Made by a program: the position numbers and the translations under genes. DNA of 64,000 nucleotides from Leptospira bandrabouensis. GTDB lineage: Bacteria; Spirochaetota; Leptospiria; Leptospirales; Leptospiraceae. Shown here one piece after another: positions 1 through 8,477 of this stretch. The stretch spans positions 1-64,000 of the forward strand of contig NZ_RQHT01000010.1 in the NCBI RefSeq assembly GCF_004770905.1, read 5' to 3'. The first letter of the stretch is position 1. Each line of letters begins with the position of its first letter. The notes under the pieces are model-generated. The model did no database searches. It worked only from the letters and a program-made list of their open reading frames with translations, and had not been told where the DNA came from.

Positions 1-1517
1 TTAGTAAACGGATCCATCCTAGTAAATAACATTCGAAAAGCAGGATCGAGTGTAATGGCAAGGAGAGCTGCAATTGCCATTGTTAGGTTCTTTGAAATGG
101 CAAGAGGTCTAAACAATTTCCCTTCTTGGTCAACCAAGGTAAAAATGGGGAAAAAAGCCACGGCTATGATTAAAAGCGAAAAAAATACGGATGGTCCTAC
201 TTCTAAAAGTGCTTCCAATCTGATCGCATGAAAATCGCCTACTCTCCCAGAGGATTCCCATTCTTCTAATTTTTTATATGCATTCTCAACTTCAACAATG
301 GCTCCATCGACAAGAACACCAATAGAAAGTGCAATCCCCGCCAAGGACATCAGATTCGATCCTATGTCAGCCAAATACATTGGCAAAAAAGAAAGGATCA
401 CTGCAATGGGAATTGTTAAAATAGGAACAATGGCAGAAGGAATGTGCCAAAGAAAAACTAATATGATGAGAGAAACTACAATGATTTCTTCCGTCAGTTT
501 TTCTTTGAGTAATTGAATTGTCTCTTTGATGAGGATCGAACGATCATAGACTGGAACAATTTTTAATCCTTTTGGCAAAGAAGGTTCCATAGATTTAATT
601 TTTGCCTCAATGGACTCTATGACTTTTAAGGCATTTTCTCCATGCCTCATAATCACAATTCCAGATACTTGATCCCCTTCTCCATTCCAATCACCCACAC
701 CACGCCTAAGATCAGGACCATCCACTACCTTTGCCACTTGTGATAAATAAACGGGCGTACCTGAAGTGTTTGCACCCAGTGATATCTGTTCAATATCCTC
801 TTTCGACTGAACATACCCCCTAACACGAATCATATACTCTGCACCACCAATCTCAAGAAGCCTAGCACCAATGTCATCATTGGATTTTCGAACCGTATCA
901 ATGACACGATCCATATCAATTCCAAAGATTTGCAGTTTGAGAGGATCGATTTGAATTTGGTATTGTTTTTTGAATCCTCCAACGCTCGCAACTTCTGCCA
1001 CTCCAGGAATGGAGTTAAAAAGATATTTTAACTTAAAATCCTGGAATGATCGAATCTCAGCCAGATCCATTTTACCTGACTCATCAACTAATGCGTATTG
1101 ATAAATCCAACCCACTCCTGTGGCATCAGGGCCTAAACTTAAATTAACACCGGCAGGAAGATTCGTCTGTAATTGTGATAAATATTCATTTACCCGAGAC
1201 CTTGCCCAATATAAATCCGTCCCATCTTCAAAGATTACATAAACAAAAGAGTATCCAAAATCTGAAAACCCTCTGATCGCTTTGACTTTTGGTGCTCCTA
1301 ATAATGATCTTACGATAGGATAAGTCACTTGGTCTTCAATGATATCAGGGCTTCTATCCCATTTTGAATAAATGATTACCTGTGTATCTGACATATCAGG
1401 CAAAGCATCCAAAGGAATATTTTTCATTGCAAATACGGATAAAATCACCAAAAAAACTGATACAAAAATAACTAAATACCGGTTGTTAGCTGAAAATTTA
1501 ATGACTGTGTTGATCAT
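1..1517 (-). CDS. Heavy-metal efflux RND transporter (CusA/CzcA type), C-terminus outside window
   Basis: Inner-membrane, proton-driven RND pump of the heavy-metal efflux family, expected to expel monovalent or divalent metal ions through the adaptor and TolC protein encoded just upstream. About 505 N-terminal codons are visible out of roughly 1,030-1,050 usual for the family; the reading frame runs off position 1 without a stop. The start ATG at 1517 overlaps the adaptor gene's end by 20 bases and gives a normal cytoplasmic N-terminus followed by TM1. The periplasmic porter region contains typical text such as LGAPKVKAIRGFSDFGYS. TM4 carries VDGAIVEVENAYKK with the proton-relay Asp at residue 404, matching the position of CusA Asp405. 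Whether the metal is Cu/Ag or Co/Zn/Cd cannot be decided from this half; the HMBD-type adaptor leans to Cu/Ag. Confidence 0.93.
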   Translation of the reverse strand, partial: MINTVIKFSANNRYLVIFVSVFLVILSVFAMKNIPLDALPDMSDTQVIIYSKWDRSPDIIEDQVTYPIVRSLLGAPKVKAIRGFSDFGYSFVYVIFEDGTDLYWARSRVNEYLSQLQTNLPAGVNLSLGPDATGVGWIYQYALVDESGKMDLAEIRSFQDFKLKYLFNSIPGVAEVASVGGFKKQYQIQIDPLKLQIFGIDMDRVIDTVRKSNDDIGARLLEIGGAEYMIRVRGYVQSKEDIEQISLGANTSGTPVYLSQVAKVVDGPDLRRGVGDWNGEGDQVSGIVIMRHGENALKVIESIEAKIKSMEPSLPKGLKIVPVYDRSILIKETIQLLKEKLTEEIIVVSLIILVFLWHIPSAIVPILTIPIAVILSFLPMYLADIGSNLMSLAGIALSIGVLVDGAIVEVENAYKKLEEWESSGRVGDFHAIRLEALLEVGPSVFFSLLIIAVAFFPIFTLVDQEGKLFRPLAISKNLTMAIAALLAITLDPAFRMLFTRMDPFT

Positions 1518-2502
1518 TTTTATCTCCACCTAACTTTAGTTTTGATTCGGAATCCAAAAGAAAATTGGCTTTGGATACAATCTCATCGTTTTCTACAAGA
1601 CCTTCTGTGACCTCTGCCCATTCTGAAGAGGCAAAACCCAACTTGATTTTTTTTGGAGAAAACTGGTTTGTTCCTGTTTTTAGATATACCAAGTCAGATT
1701 TACCTGTAGGGAAAATAGATTCCTTGGGGATTCTTAATACATTCATCTTCTGGATTCCGAAAATGCCTTGCACATACATTTGAGGTTTCAACTGATGATT
1801 GGGATCTAATACTTCGCACCAAACTGACAAAGTTCTTGTTTCCTGGTTAATTAGATTCCCTAAGGCAACGATTTTTGCTTTGGTAGGGAAATTCGCTTCA
1901 GTTGCATTGGATATATCAACTAGTTTCCCCATTTTTAAATGATCTACATCATTTTCATAGACTTGGAATACCAGTAAGGCAGTATTTCCAAATCTACCCG
2001 TCAGAAACAAATTCGAATTTTTAGAAAGGACATATCGTATCTGGATATCACTTAAACCAAGTTTGGCGAATTTTAGAAAGATCCCTTCCCGAATTACTTT
2101 CCCCCATTCATTCTCAGATCCAATGGATTTATATTCATTAACAGTTGAAAAAATTTCCGGATCAAATGCAACCTGGCCACTTAAATTGATATTTTTAATG
2201 ATATCCCCTTTGGTGACAGAGATTGTATCCAAATTCATTAACGTCTGCTGACCTGCAGAAAGATTCAATCCTTGAGAAACCTCTTCCGAATGAGTTGTAT
2301 GGTTCGGTTCTATCATAGGATTTTCTTTTTTAACCAATTGCATTCCGCATATGGGGCACTCACCCGGATGATCCATCTCAATTTGCGGGTGCATGGGGCA
2401 TGTATAAATCTCTTTATGTTTGTGGTCCTCTTTCACACAAGAGATAACAAAGAATATAAATACAAGACCTGTGATTACGATTCGATTCATTTTAATTTTC
2501 AT
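1498..2502 (-). CDS. RND efflux periplasmic adaptor lipoprotein with N-terminal heavy-metal-binding domain
   Basis: Membrane-fusion protein linking the RND pump to the outer-membrane channel. Residues 1-22 are a lipoprotein signal ending FFVISC, so Cys22 should be lipidated. Residues 33-56 form the heavy-metal-binding domain, with Cys35, Met37, His38, Cys49, Cys52 and Met54 as likely ligands, as seen in CusB-like adaptors that hand Cu/Ag to the pump. The C-terminus ends GDKNDQHSH, which may also bind metal. The beta-barrel and membrane-proximal parts (from about residue 165) look normal. At 334 residues it is short: between GQVAFDPE and the LGLSDIQIR helix there is little room for a full lipoyl/hairpin domain. 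It overlaps tolC by 11 bases and the pump by 20, so it is translationally coupled. Confidence 0.9.
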   Translation of the reverse strand: MKIKMNRIVITGLVFIFFVISCVKEDHKHKEIYTCPMHPQIEMDHPGECPICGMQLVKKENPMIEPNHTTHSEEVSQGLNLSAGQQTLMNLDTISVTKGDIIKNINLSGQVAFDPEIFSTVNEYKSIGSENEWGKVIREGIFLKFAKLGLSDIQIRYVLSKNSNLFLTGRFGNTALLVFQVYENDVDHLKMGKLVDISNATEANFPTKAKIVALGNLINQETRTLSVWCEVLDPNHQLKPQMYVQGIFGIQKMNVLRIPKESIFPTGKSDLVYLKTGTNQFSPKKIKLGFASSEWAEVTEGLVENDEIVSKANFLLDSESKLKLGGDKNDQHSH

Positions 2503-3862
2503 ATTCTCCGCCTTCGGGGATCAAATGATTGGTTAGTTGCAACAGTTTCACTACAGAAACCCATCTTCTATATTCGATTTGGTGCAATTGTGACTGCATC
2601 TCTAACGAATCAGCAATGAGTTCGTAACTTTCTCCCAAAACACTTTCTCCTTTCGAATACGAAGAAAGGGAAGATTTGATATTTTTTTGTAAGCTAGGGA
2701 GTAATTGGTTTTTAAAATTTTCTAATCGCTGCTGATTTCCCTTCCATACTTCTAATGTCGATTGGTATTCAGACTTTAAACGAATTCTCTCTTTTTCTTT
2801 CTCCTTCTGTAACCTTTCGATTCTAAACGAATTGGATTGATTGAGTTCACTTACTTTTGCCAAAGACCATACAGGAACTCGAACGGTAACACCAGCACTC
2901 CATAAATCTCCAGAGAATTCTGGATTATCCATGATAGAAATATTAAGTGGTCCACTATCTAAGAGGAAGGGTTTTCGTCTACGCTGCATGTAACTCACAA
3001 AAATCTCAAAATCTGGGAGATGTAAAATTTCATCTTTTTTTGATTCTTGGATGGCCTTCGATTGATTGGTCTCTGCAAATTGGATCAAAGGGAGGTTTGA
3101 CAAGGATTGAGCAGATAAATCATTTTCTAATGACCTTTCTTTCGCAGAAAGGTACTGAATGATTTCTTCTTCTGCAATTGGGGTAAGTCCGACATGACCT
3201 TCAAAGAATCCTAGCGATTCTTTTAGTTCTCTTATAGCAGTATTTTTTTCAATGATCCTATCCTTTATTTTCTCAAGGGTATTTTTTGTTTTTAGAATAC
3301 TAGATAAATTGGATTTGTCGGCGATGTATTGCGTCTGTTCTAGTTTTCCTTTTGTGATAAGCTCCTTTTCAATCTTTGTCAGGTCGACTAACTCCTTCTC
3401 TAAGGCGGCTCGCGATAACACTAATTCAAAATACGTTTTAATAAACTCATTCTGTAACCAAACCCCACTCCAATAATCTAATTCCGATTCTGATTTGAGT
3501 ATTTGTTTTTCTAAATTTAATTTTCCTGGAAATGGAATTTCTTGAGAAATCGAATATTCTTTTCCTGTCATACCGGGAGTGTCTGGATTAGATCGGTCAG
3601 TATTAAACCCAGAACGGTTAGGATAAGACCTGTAGGCAAATCCAATTTTTGGATCTGGATATACATCTGCATGTTTTGATCTAAACTCTTTTTCTTTTGC
3701 TTCCAAAAATTTCAGTGATACTTCTGGATGTACCCTTAGAATTGTGTTAATTTTTTTATCGATTGTTGTTACATTTGTCTCTGCATAAACGGGCAAAATA
3801 AAAAAATGATACAAAATAATAGTATATTTTAATGTATTAATATAATAAGTCCTCATTTTCAA
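2492..3862 (-). CDS. TolC family outer-membrane efflux protein
   Basis: Outer-membrane channel subunit of the tripartite metal efflux system. A signal peptide (residues 1-27, ending PVYA) is followed by about 430 residues of the repeated helical TolC pattern, e.g. GKEYSISQEIPFPGKLNLEK near residue 100, typical of the CusC/CzcC branch, and GVTVRVPVWS near residue 320. Length (456) is normal. It starts 31 bases after the end of the small exported-protein gene upstream and overlaps the adaptor start, so all four genes form one minus-strand operon. Confidence 0.9.
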   Translation of the reverse strand: MKMRTYYINTLKYTIILYHFFILPVYAETNVTTIDKKINTILRVHPEVSLKFLEAKEKEFRSKHADVYPDPKIGFAYRSYPNRSGFNTDRSNPDTPGMTGKEYSISQEIPFPGKLNLEKQILKSESELDYWSGVWLQNEFIKTYFELVLSRAALEKELVDLTKIEKELITKGKLEQTQYIADKSNLSSILKTKNTLEKIKDRIIEKNTAIRELKESLGFFEGHVGLTPIAEEEIIQYLSAKERSLENDLSAQSLSNLPLIQFAETNQSKAIQESKKDEILHLPDFEIFVSYMQRRRKPFLLDSGPLNISIMDNPEFSGDLWSAGVTVRVPVWSLAKVSELNQSNSFRIERLQKEKEKERIRLKSEYQSTLEVWKGNQQRLENFKNQLLPSLQKNIKSSLSSYSKGESVLGESYELIADSLEMQSQLHQIEYRRWVSVVKLLQLTNHLIPEGGEYEN

Positions 3863-3893
3863 ACTCCTTTGTTTTTATTTGAAAAACAAGAGT

Positions 3894-4322
3894 CTAAATG
3901 AGTAACTTTATGGTTTTTTGTTGGTTTTGAAAATCATCTTCAAAAATTAAAAATGATTCCCAGTGTTTTTGGTTTTCCGATAAAACCAAAATTGGTTCAA
4001 CAGAAGGGGAATAGAATAAAAAATAAAAGCTAATCTGGAGTAATTTGGAAAGTGTCAGTTCATTAAAGATTTCTTGGCTTTTTGAATCTTCTAAACATTG
4101 ACAATGATTTGTTTGGTTTGTGTTTCCTTCATCATCGGAACTGTTATGACAAGGGAATGTAAAGTCATTTTGGACTTCGACAATATCCCTTACATAACCA
4201 AATCCCGTTTTCGGACAATTGATCATCCCTGCCGAACAGAAAAGAACAAAAGCAAAAGATAGAAATAAAATCCAAGAAACAAACTTTTGATTTGTTTTGA
4301 GAATGTTTCCCTTTTGCTTCAT
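3894..4322 (-). CDS. Small exported Cys/His protein heading the metal-efflux operon
   Basis: Not recognised as a named family. The ATG at 4322 is preferred over an in-frame TTG at 4373 because it puts a clean N-terminal signal (MKQKGNILKTNQKFVSWILF... to about residue 30) at the front and has AAGAG upstream. The mature part carries CHNSSDD and NHCQC, a Cys/His cluster that could bind metal, followed by a second hydrophobic stretch (KLLQISFYFLFYS). Genes of this type commonly lead metal-resistance operons, and position plus motif suggest a periplasmic metal-sensing or metal-carrying role; that is inference. A lipoprotein reading at FCSAG is possible but the signal is not classical. Confidence 0.65.
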   Translation of the reverse strand: MKQKGNILKTNQKFVSWILFLSFAFVLFCSAGMINCPKTGFGYVRDIVEVQNDFTFPCHNSSDDEGNTNQTNHCQCLEDSKSQEIFNELTLSKLLQISFYFLFYSPSVEPILVLSENQKHWESFLIFEDDFQNQQKTIKLLI

Positions 4323-4384
4323 CTTATCTCTTAGACCTGAAACCCATTTCAGTAGGCCAGAAAAAAAAGACAATCCATTTCATC

Positions 4385-5692
4385 CTACCCTTTCGCCTTC
4401 ATCACATTGGGTTGGCCCGTCGAGGCAAGAAGAGCCCGCCACAAAGTACTCCTTTCGGGTCGTAACACCTTTCTTTCTGCAATGGCAAGTGAGATCGGCA
4501 TAACCGTAAACACATTGTTCCAGATCCCAACCACACAACCTGTCCTACCAGCAAAAGCAGCATGGACCGCATTTTGCGCCAGAAATCCACAAAACACAGA
4601 ATCTTCGGCATTGGCAGGAACCGAACGAATGATATAACTGGGATCAATGTATTTTAAATTAAGGTTCACTCCTTCCTTTTTAAAATAATCAGTAATTTTA
4701 TCTTTGATAAAAATTCCAATGTCCGCCAACTTCTTGTTCCCTGATAAATCTTTTTCACCTTTATCTTCAAAGAACTTTTGACCGGCACCTTCCGCTAAAA
4801 TCACAACAGCATGACCTCTCCTTTGGATCCGTTCTTTTAAAACGGTAAGAAAGGCACCCTCTCCCTCTAAATCAAAATCAAGTTCTGGGATGAGGACAAA
4901 ATTAACATTTTTGGAGGCAAGGGCAGCATTCACAGCAATGAATCCAGAGTGGCGACCCATTAGTTTCACAAGACCGATTCCATTCGGTGCCCCTTTAGCT
5001 TCTTCATGAGCACAATTCACTGCTTCTACCGCCTTACTAAAAGCAGTCGAGAATCCAAATGTTTTTTGGACATAGTTGATATCGTTATCGATTGTTTTGG
5101 GAATCCCAACAATGGCAATGTCTTCTTTTCGTTTGCGAACTTCTTCTTGGATGGCCTGAGCCCCGCGAAGAGTTCCATCACCACCAATACAAAATAACAT
5201 CTTCACTCCATAGAGGAACAATGTATCGACCATATCTCCAATATTTTGGTTCCCACGAGAGGATCCTAAAATGGAACCACCGAAGTTCATGATATGAGCT
5301 ACCTTATCGGGTGTAAGTTCCACGGGTCTATGTCCATATTTTTTCACAAGACCTTCGTATCCAAAAGGAAATCCCAAAATACGAGGCACTTTGTAACGAT
5401 AATGTAATTCCATCACAAGAGCACGGATTACATCGTTGATTCCAGGGCAAAGACCACCGCAAGTCACAATCCCTGCAGTGACTTCTTCAGGGCGAAAATA
5501 GATTTTTTCTTTAGGGCCTGCTTGTTCAAAAAATACGGGGCTTGTTTCTACGGTTTTTCTAGCGTCCTCTGGACCTGAAAATATGGTTTGGAAAAGTACA
5601 ACGGAGTTATCTTCTGTCCAGTAGTCATACCCTGCTGGGTTTGGGATGGTGCAGGGTCCAAATCGTTCAACCTTAGTATCATTTTCATTCAT
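4385..5692 (-). CDS. pfkA: 6-phosphofructokinase, group III/X-like
   Basis: Phosphorylates fructose 6-phosphate to fructose 1,6-bisphosphate in glycolysis. Signature motifs are [14 protein letters not shown] (nucleotide loop, about residue 74), [10 protein letters not shown] (about 169) and [10 protein letters not shown] (about 196), then MGRHSGFIA. The enzyme has Gly in GGDG (ATP-type) together with Lys in PKTIDND (typical of PPi-type), the pairing known from ATP-dependent trypanosome-like PFKs, so ATP use is the better guess. About 435 residues, with an N-terminal extension of some 70 residues compared with E. coli PfkA. An in-frame GTG three codons earlier (5701) is an alternative start; neither has a strong Shine-Dalgarno. 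Confidence 0.92.
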   Translation of the reverse strand: MNENDTKVERFGPCTIPNPAGYDYWTEDNSVVLFQTIFSGPEDARKTVETSPVFFEQAGPKEKIYFRPEEVTAGIVTCGGLCPGINDVIRALVMELHYRYKVPRILGFPFGYEGLVKKYGHRPVELTPDKVAHIMNFGGSILGSSRGNQNIGDMVDTLFLYGVKMLFCIGGDGTLRGAQAIQEEVRKRKEDIAIVGIPKTIDNDINYVQKTFGFSTAFSKAVEAVNCAHEEAKGAPNGIGLVKLMGRHSGFIAVNAALASKNVNFVLIPELDFDLEGEGAFLTVLKERIQRRGHAVVILAEGAGQKFFEDKGEKDLSGNKKLADIGIFIKDKITDYFKKEGVNLNLKYIDPSYIIRSVPANAEDSVFCGFLAQNAVHAAFAGRTGCVVGIWNNVFTVMPISLAIAERKVLRPERSTLWRALLASTGQPNVMKAKG

Positions 5693-5776
5693 CGCTTCCA
5701 CTTATAACAAAAAAAGAGCGAGAAGAAAGCAAATTTCATTGCCAAACTAAGGAAAAGCAGGCAGAAATGCTTTTAG

Positions 5777-6601
5777 ATGCTTAAAAAGATAGTACTAACA
5801 ACCATTCTCGCCTCTATGACGAGCCTTACTATTTTTGCGCAAGGCCTACCCTTCTTTTCTAGTTATTCTTTTTCCGATCCTAGAGCTTCTTTGTTCCAAG
5901 TCGGAGGTTCACATAACGGGAATTTGGCGATCCTTATCCCTTTTCGATTCCCGAAGGAATTGGAACTTGGATTCGATGGCATACTTCCAAAGTCCAATGA
6001 CCCAATGGCAGGGATTCAAATTTTTTCCCCGGTCATTCCCTTCACAACCACGAACCCATACAGAAATCCAGAAGGAAACTTTGACGTCCGACCGGAACGG
6101 ATGAACTCGGCCCTACTTTCTTACCAACCCAATGTGACTTATGTGTATTATCGAAATGGATTTACCTTTGATTTGGGTCTCAGCATGGGAATGTCGTTGA
6201 ACCAAGGTGGTTCCGGTTATGTCGATGTGGCAGAGTCAAAAGTTCGGATCAAATACCGACTCAATCGCAATCTATTTTCCTTTATTAAAAACTCTCGTTG
6301 GGAACTCTTTTTGCAACTTTCCGAACTACATAGATTTGATACTTCTGAATATGCAAACAGATTCAACTCATCCATTCGCGCGCAAGAACCTTCTCGAACC
6401 AACTTTGTGGGCAGACAAGTTTACGTAACACCGGGAATCAGTATCTCTAATAGTAACCTGACTCTAGAAGGAATGGTGAGAGTTCCACTCAACGCAAGGG
6501 AAGCGGGTCGCACATTGGATGACCTTTGGGCACCGGAAATCCAAGGAAACTTAGGCCTCAAATACTATATGCCAGTGGCACCATCCAACCACTCTAATTA
6601 G
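5777..6601 (+). CDS. Exported, probably outer-membrane beta-barrel protein
   Basis: No named family recognised. Residues 1-21 form a signal peptide ending IFAQ. The rest (about 250 residues) has alternating hydrophobic/polar strands such as NLAILIPFRFPKELELGF, TFDLGLSMGMSLN and NLGLKYYMP, as expected of a small outer-membrane barrel, but the final residues (NHSN) do not give the usual terminal aromatic. It is divergent from pfkA, with 84 bases between the two starts that must hold both promoters. Codon use matches its neighbours. Confidence 0.7.
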   Translation: MLKKIVLTTILASMTSLTIFAQGLPFFSSYSFSDPRASLFQVGGSHNGNLAILIPFRFPKELELGFDGILPKSNDPMAGIQIFSPVIPFTTTNPYRNPEGNFDVRPERMNSALLSYQPNVTYVYYRNGFTFDLGLSMGMSLNQGGSGYVDVAESKVRIKYRLNRNLFSFIKNSRWELFLQLSELHRFDTSEYANRFNSSIRAQEPSRTNFVGRQVYVTPGISISNSNLTLEGMVRVPLNAREAGRTLDDLWAPEIQGNLGLKYYMPVAPSNHSN

Positions 6602-6994
6602 TTAGTCCTTCGTCAACTTCCACTCAAAACTAGCTAAACTCACGACCACTATCATTTCCAAAACAAAATAAATTTCACAAATGACCGAGGTCTTTTCCAA
6701 GTTCATAACCAAATAAAACATTGTGAAGGTGCAGTAGAAAAAATTGGCGATGGCAATCACTCGTAAATAAAATTTCCACTGAAAAGGATTTAAAATACAA
6801 CATAACAAAGAATAAACGGCATAAACAAAAGGTAAGATTGATAAAGTATACAATGTTTCCATTGGCATCCCAAGTAAATCCACATACAAAGGAAGGACAA
6901 GAAAAAGTAACACCCCCGAAAGGATAGCACCCAGACCATCGATTAAAAAAATATACTTTGGATTGTTTTTTAAAAATTGAATTTGTGAATTCAT
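6602..6994 (-). CDS. Small integral membrane protein, four TM segments
   Basis: Unrecognised. From the ATG at 6994 the protein is 130 residues with four hydrophobic helices (about residues 13-36, 45-67, 75-97 and 103-120). The longer reading begins with GTG at 7021; the ATG gives the more usual N-terminus, although its AAAGGAAA box is rather far upstream (about 15 bases). Similar small four-helix proteins are common in Leptospira without known function. Its end abuts the convergent exported-protein gene (stop to stop). Confidence 0.6.
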   Translation of the reverse strand: MNSQIQFLKNNPKYIFLIDGLGAILSGVLLFLVLPLYVDLLGMPMETLYTLSILPFVYAVYSLLCCILNPFQWKFYLRVIAIANFFYCTFTMFYLVMNLEKTSVICEIYFVLEMIVVVSLASFEWKLTKD

Positions 6995-7058
6995 AAATTG
7001 ATTTATATTTCCTTTGGGCACATCGAATTTGATCTAATACTAGAACCCAATCCTATCA

Positions 7059-7160
7059 CCGACCGGGCTCTCCGCTACAATCTTTCCAAATTCCTTATTG
7101 TATCGACCACTTATCTCATTCTGGAAAGGATTTTCGCTTTCGATCCCTTGTGCGGGAAAA
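7059..7160. repeat. Candidate degenerate intergenic repeat
   Basis: Within the 214-base gap between the MTHFR-like gene and the membrane-protein gene lies a GC-richer stretch with two blocks: GACCGGGCTCTCCGCTACAA at 7061-7080 and a second around 7123-7155 (GGAAAGGATTTTCGCTTTCG followed by ATCCCTTGTGCGGG). From memory this two-block layout recurs between genes in several unrelated bacterial genomes. Only one copy is visible here, so the call depends on a genome-wide search. Confidence 0.35.
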
Positions 7161-7208
7161 TTCAGAGTGGAAAATAAATTCACAGTCCGCAGTTATCTGT
7201 TCTTTTGT

Positions 7209-7955
7209 TTATGATTTAAAAATACCACTTAAATAAACATCAAGATCAATTTTAATGGGCATCAAATACATATTAAAATCAGAGTCAGAGCAGTAACGAA
7301 TGACATCTTTTGCAAATTGTACATTCCAATCCATACTAAGATTAAAATTACTTGGAAAATAAGCCCGATTTCTTGATTCCCAATAACTTTGGGATTTTTC
7401 AGTGATTACGGGACTAATTCCAATATATACTTTTTTCCCTCTTAGTTTTTCCGTAAAAATATCAATCAGTCGTAAATCAAAAAATGGCTGTGTTAAAAAT
7501 CCATCAGCACCAACATCAATTTTCATTTCAATATAATCAAATTCATCTTTAATACTTCCGCGATATTGATCAACGGCAGCGTAAACTTTTAAGGAACTCA
7601 TTTCTTTTTTTAATTTTTTGATCAGTTTCACTGAAGTGGTTGGATACACTTTCCTAGACATATCTGTAGGAGGATCTCCCTTGATCACTACAACAGAGGA
7701 TAAATTGTTTTTTTGAAGAAATTCAATGAGATAGTCACAATGATCTATATCAAAGTCAATCGCACGTAAATGCGGAATTACATTTGGGAAAATACTCTGA
7801 ATCGTTGTGGCGGCAACCCAACTCCTAGTTTCAAATCGTAACAAATCCGGAATATTAATCCCTGAAATTTGGCTGAAATTATTTTTAACATAATGTACAT
7901 CGCTTAACAATGTTGGAACATCTCTGGGGACCACTTCTAATAATATTTGATTCAA
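7209..7955 (-). CDS. Short methylenetetrahydrofolate reductase-like protein
   Basis: Looks like a TIM-barrel 5,10-methylenetetrahydrofolate reductase, the enzyme making methyl-THF for MetH. Family landmarks are an N-terminal Glu in LLEVVPRD (matching the catalytic Glu of MetF), PHLRAID (about residue 62), VVIKGDPPTD (about 90), the run DVGADGFLTQPFFD (about 150) and a PVITEKSQ strand. At 248 residues it is shorter than MetF (about 290) and lacks part of the N-terminus, so FAD binding or activity may differ. It is the last gene of the ahcY-metH cluster. A second, canonical MetF elsewhere in the genome would mean this one has another role. Confidence 0.7.
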   Translation of the reverse strand: MNQILLEVVPRDVPTLLSDVHYVKNNFSQISGINIPDLLRFETRSWVAATTIQSIFPNVIPHLRAIDFDIDHCDYLIEFLQKNNLSSVVVIKGDPPTDMSRKVYPTTSVKLIKKLKKEMSSLKVYAAVDQYRGSIKDEFDYIEMKIDVGADGFLTQPFFDLRLIDIFTEKLRGKKVYIGISPVITEKSQSYWESRNRAYFPSNFNLSMDWNVQFAKDVIRYCSDSDFNMYLMPIKIDLDVYLSGIFKS

Positions 7956-8044
7956 GATTAATCCTTATTTAACAATTACAACCTTTTAGTATCCAAATCA
8001 AGAGGCTAATATACGACATTCGACAATCAAACCATTTGGGTGGT

Positions 8045-8063
8045 ATATGCGAATTTCGTATAT
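8045..8063. promoter_or_regulatory. Near-perfect 19-bp palindrome upstream of the MTHFR-like gene
   Basis: ATATGCGAA-T-TTCGTATAT is a 9+1+9 inverted repeat with one mismatch (a G.U pair if transcribed). A further half-site, ATATACGA, lies at 8009-8016 closer to the gene. It sits 90-108 bases before the MTHFR-like start in a 195-base gap that otherwise holds nothing recognisable. It could be an operator or a leader hairpin for a separate promoter of that gene. Confidence 0.4.
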
Positions 8064-8150
8064 TATCTCTAAGGGAAAAAAATTTGACTCCTGAAGAAAC
8101 GTTTGATCGCAATGGCAAAATACAAACGAAATAAAAGAATTTCCTTTGTG

Positions 8151-8456
8151 TTATCCTTTGTTCACAAATCGTTTCCAAGACAAATCCACATCCGTCTTAG
8201 ATATGTTTTCTTTTTTCCTAGAAATCCGAAATTTTTGATCCTGCCAAACAATCATAGTTTCCTCTGTTGGGCAACTGGCTTCCCCACAACTAACTTCTAG
8301 GATTTCTAATTCGGTATCTTGGGGTATATTTGTATATTCTTGTAACCAAGTGGCTAGTTTGGAATGGAAAGGAAACCCACCACCAAGCGTTCCTTTGGCG
8401 ACAGATTTCCATCCGTGGTTGTGATTGTTTTGAATGAATCTCACAGAACCCTCCAT
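8151..8456 (-). CDS. Small conserved protein with a CxxxxCP motif, between metH and the MTHFR-like gene
   Basis: 101 residues, no signal or TM segment. The middle reads TELEILEVSCGEASCPTEET, a pattern I recall from small bacterial proteins, often mis-annotated as nitrate reductase, that occur near cobalamin, CobW-type or folate genes; that recollection is not verified. The two cysteines (about residues 57 and 62) could bind metal or be redox active. It starts 21 bases after the metH stop and so is cotranscribed with metH, suggesting a role in the methyl cycle, possibly with MetH or the reductase. The start ATG at 8456 is the only sensible one. Confidence 0.65.
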   Translation of the reverse strand: MEGSVRFIQNNHNHGWKSVAKGTLGGGFPFHSKLATWLQEYTNIPQDTELEILEVSCGEASCPTEETMIVWQDQKFRISRKKENISKTDVDLSWKRFVNKG

Positions 8457-8477
8457 CTCTAGTCTTAAACTTACTCT

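Noticed and set aside
298..516. 72-codon open frame on the plus strand
   Set aside because: Antisense to the RND pump gene; no start signals or plausible protein features.
4322..4373. TTG-initiated N-terminal extension of the small efflux-operon protein
   Set aside because: Would bury the signal peptide 17 residues in; the ATG at 4322 fits better.
7969..8178. 69-codon minus-strand frame before the MTHFR-like gene
   Set aside because: Overlaps the end of the small CxxxxCP gene and covers the palindrome region; composition looks non-coding.
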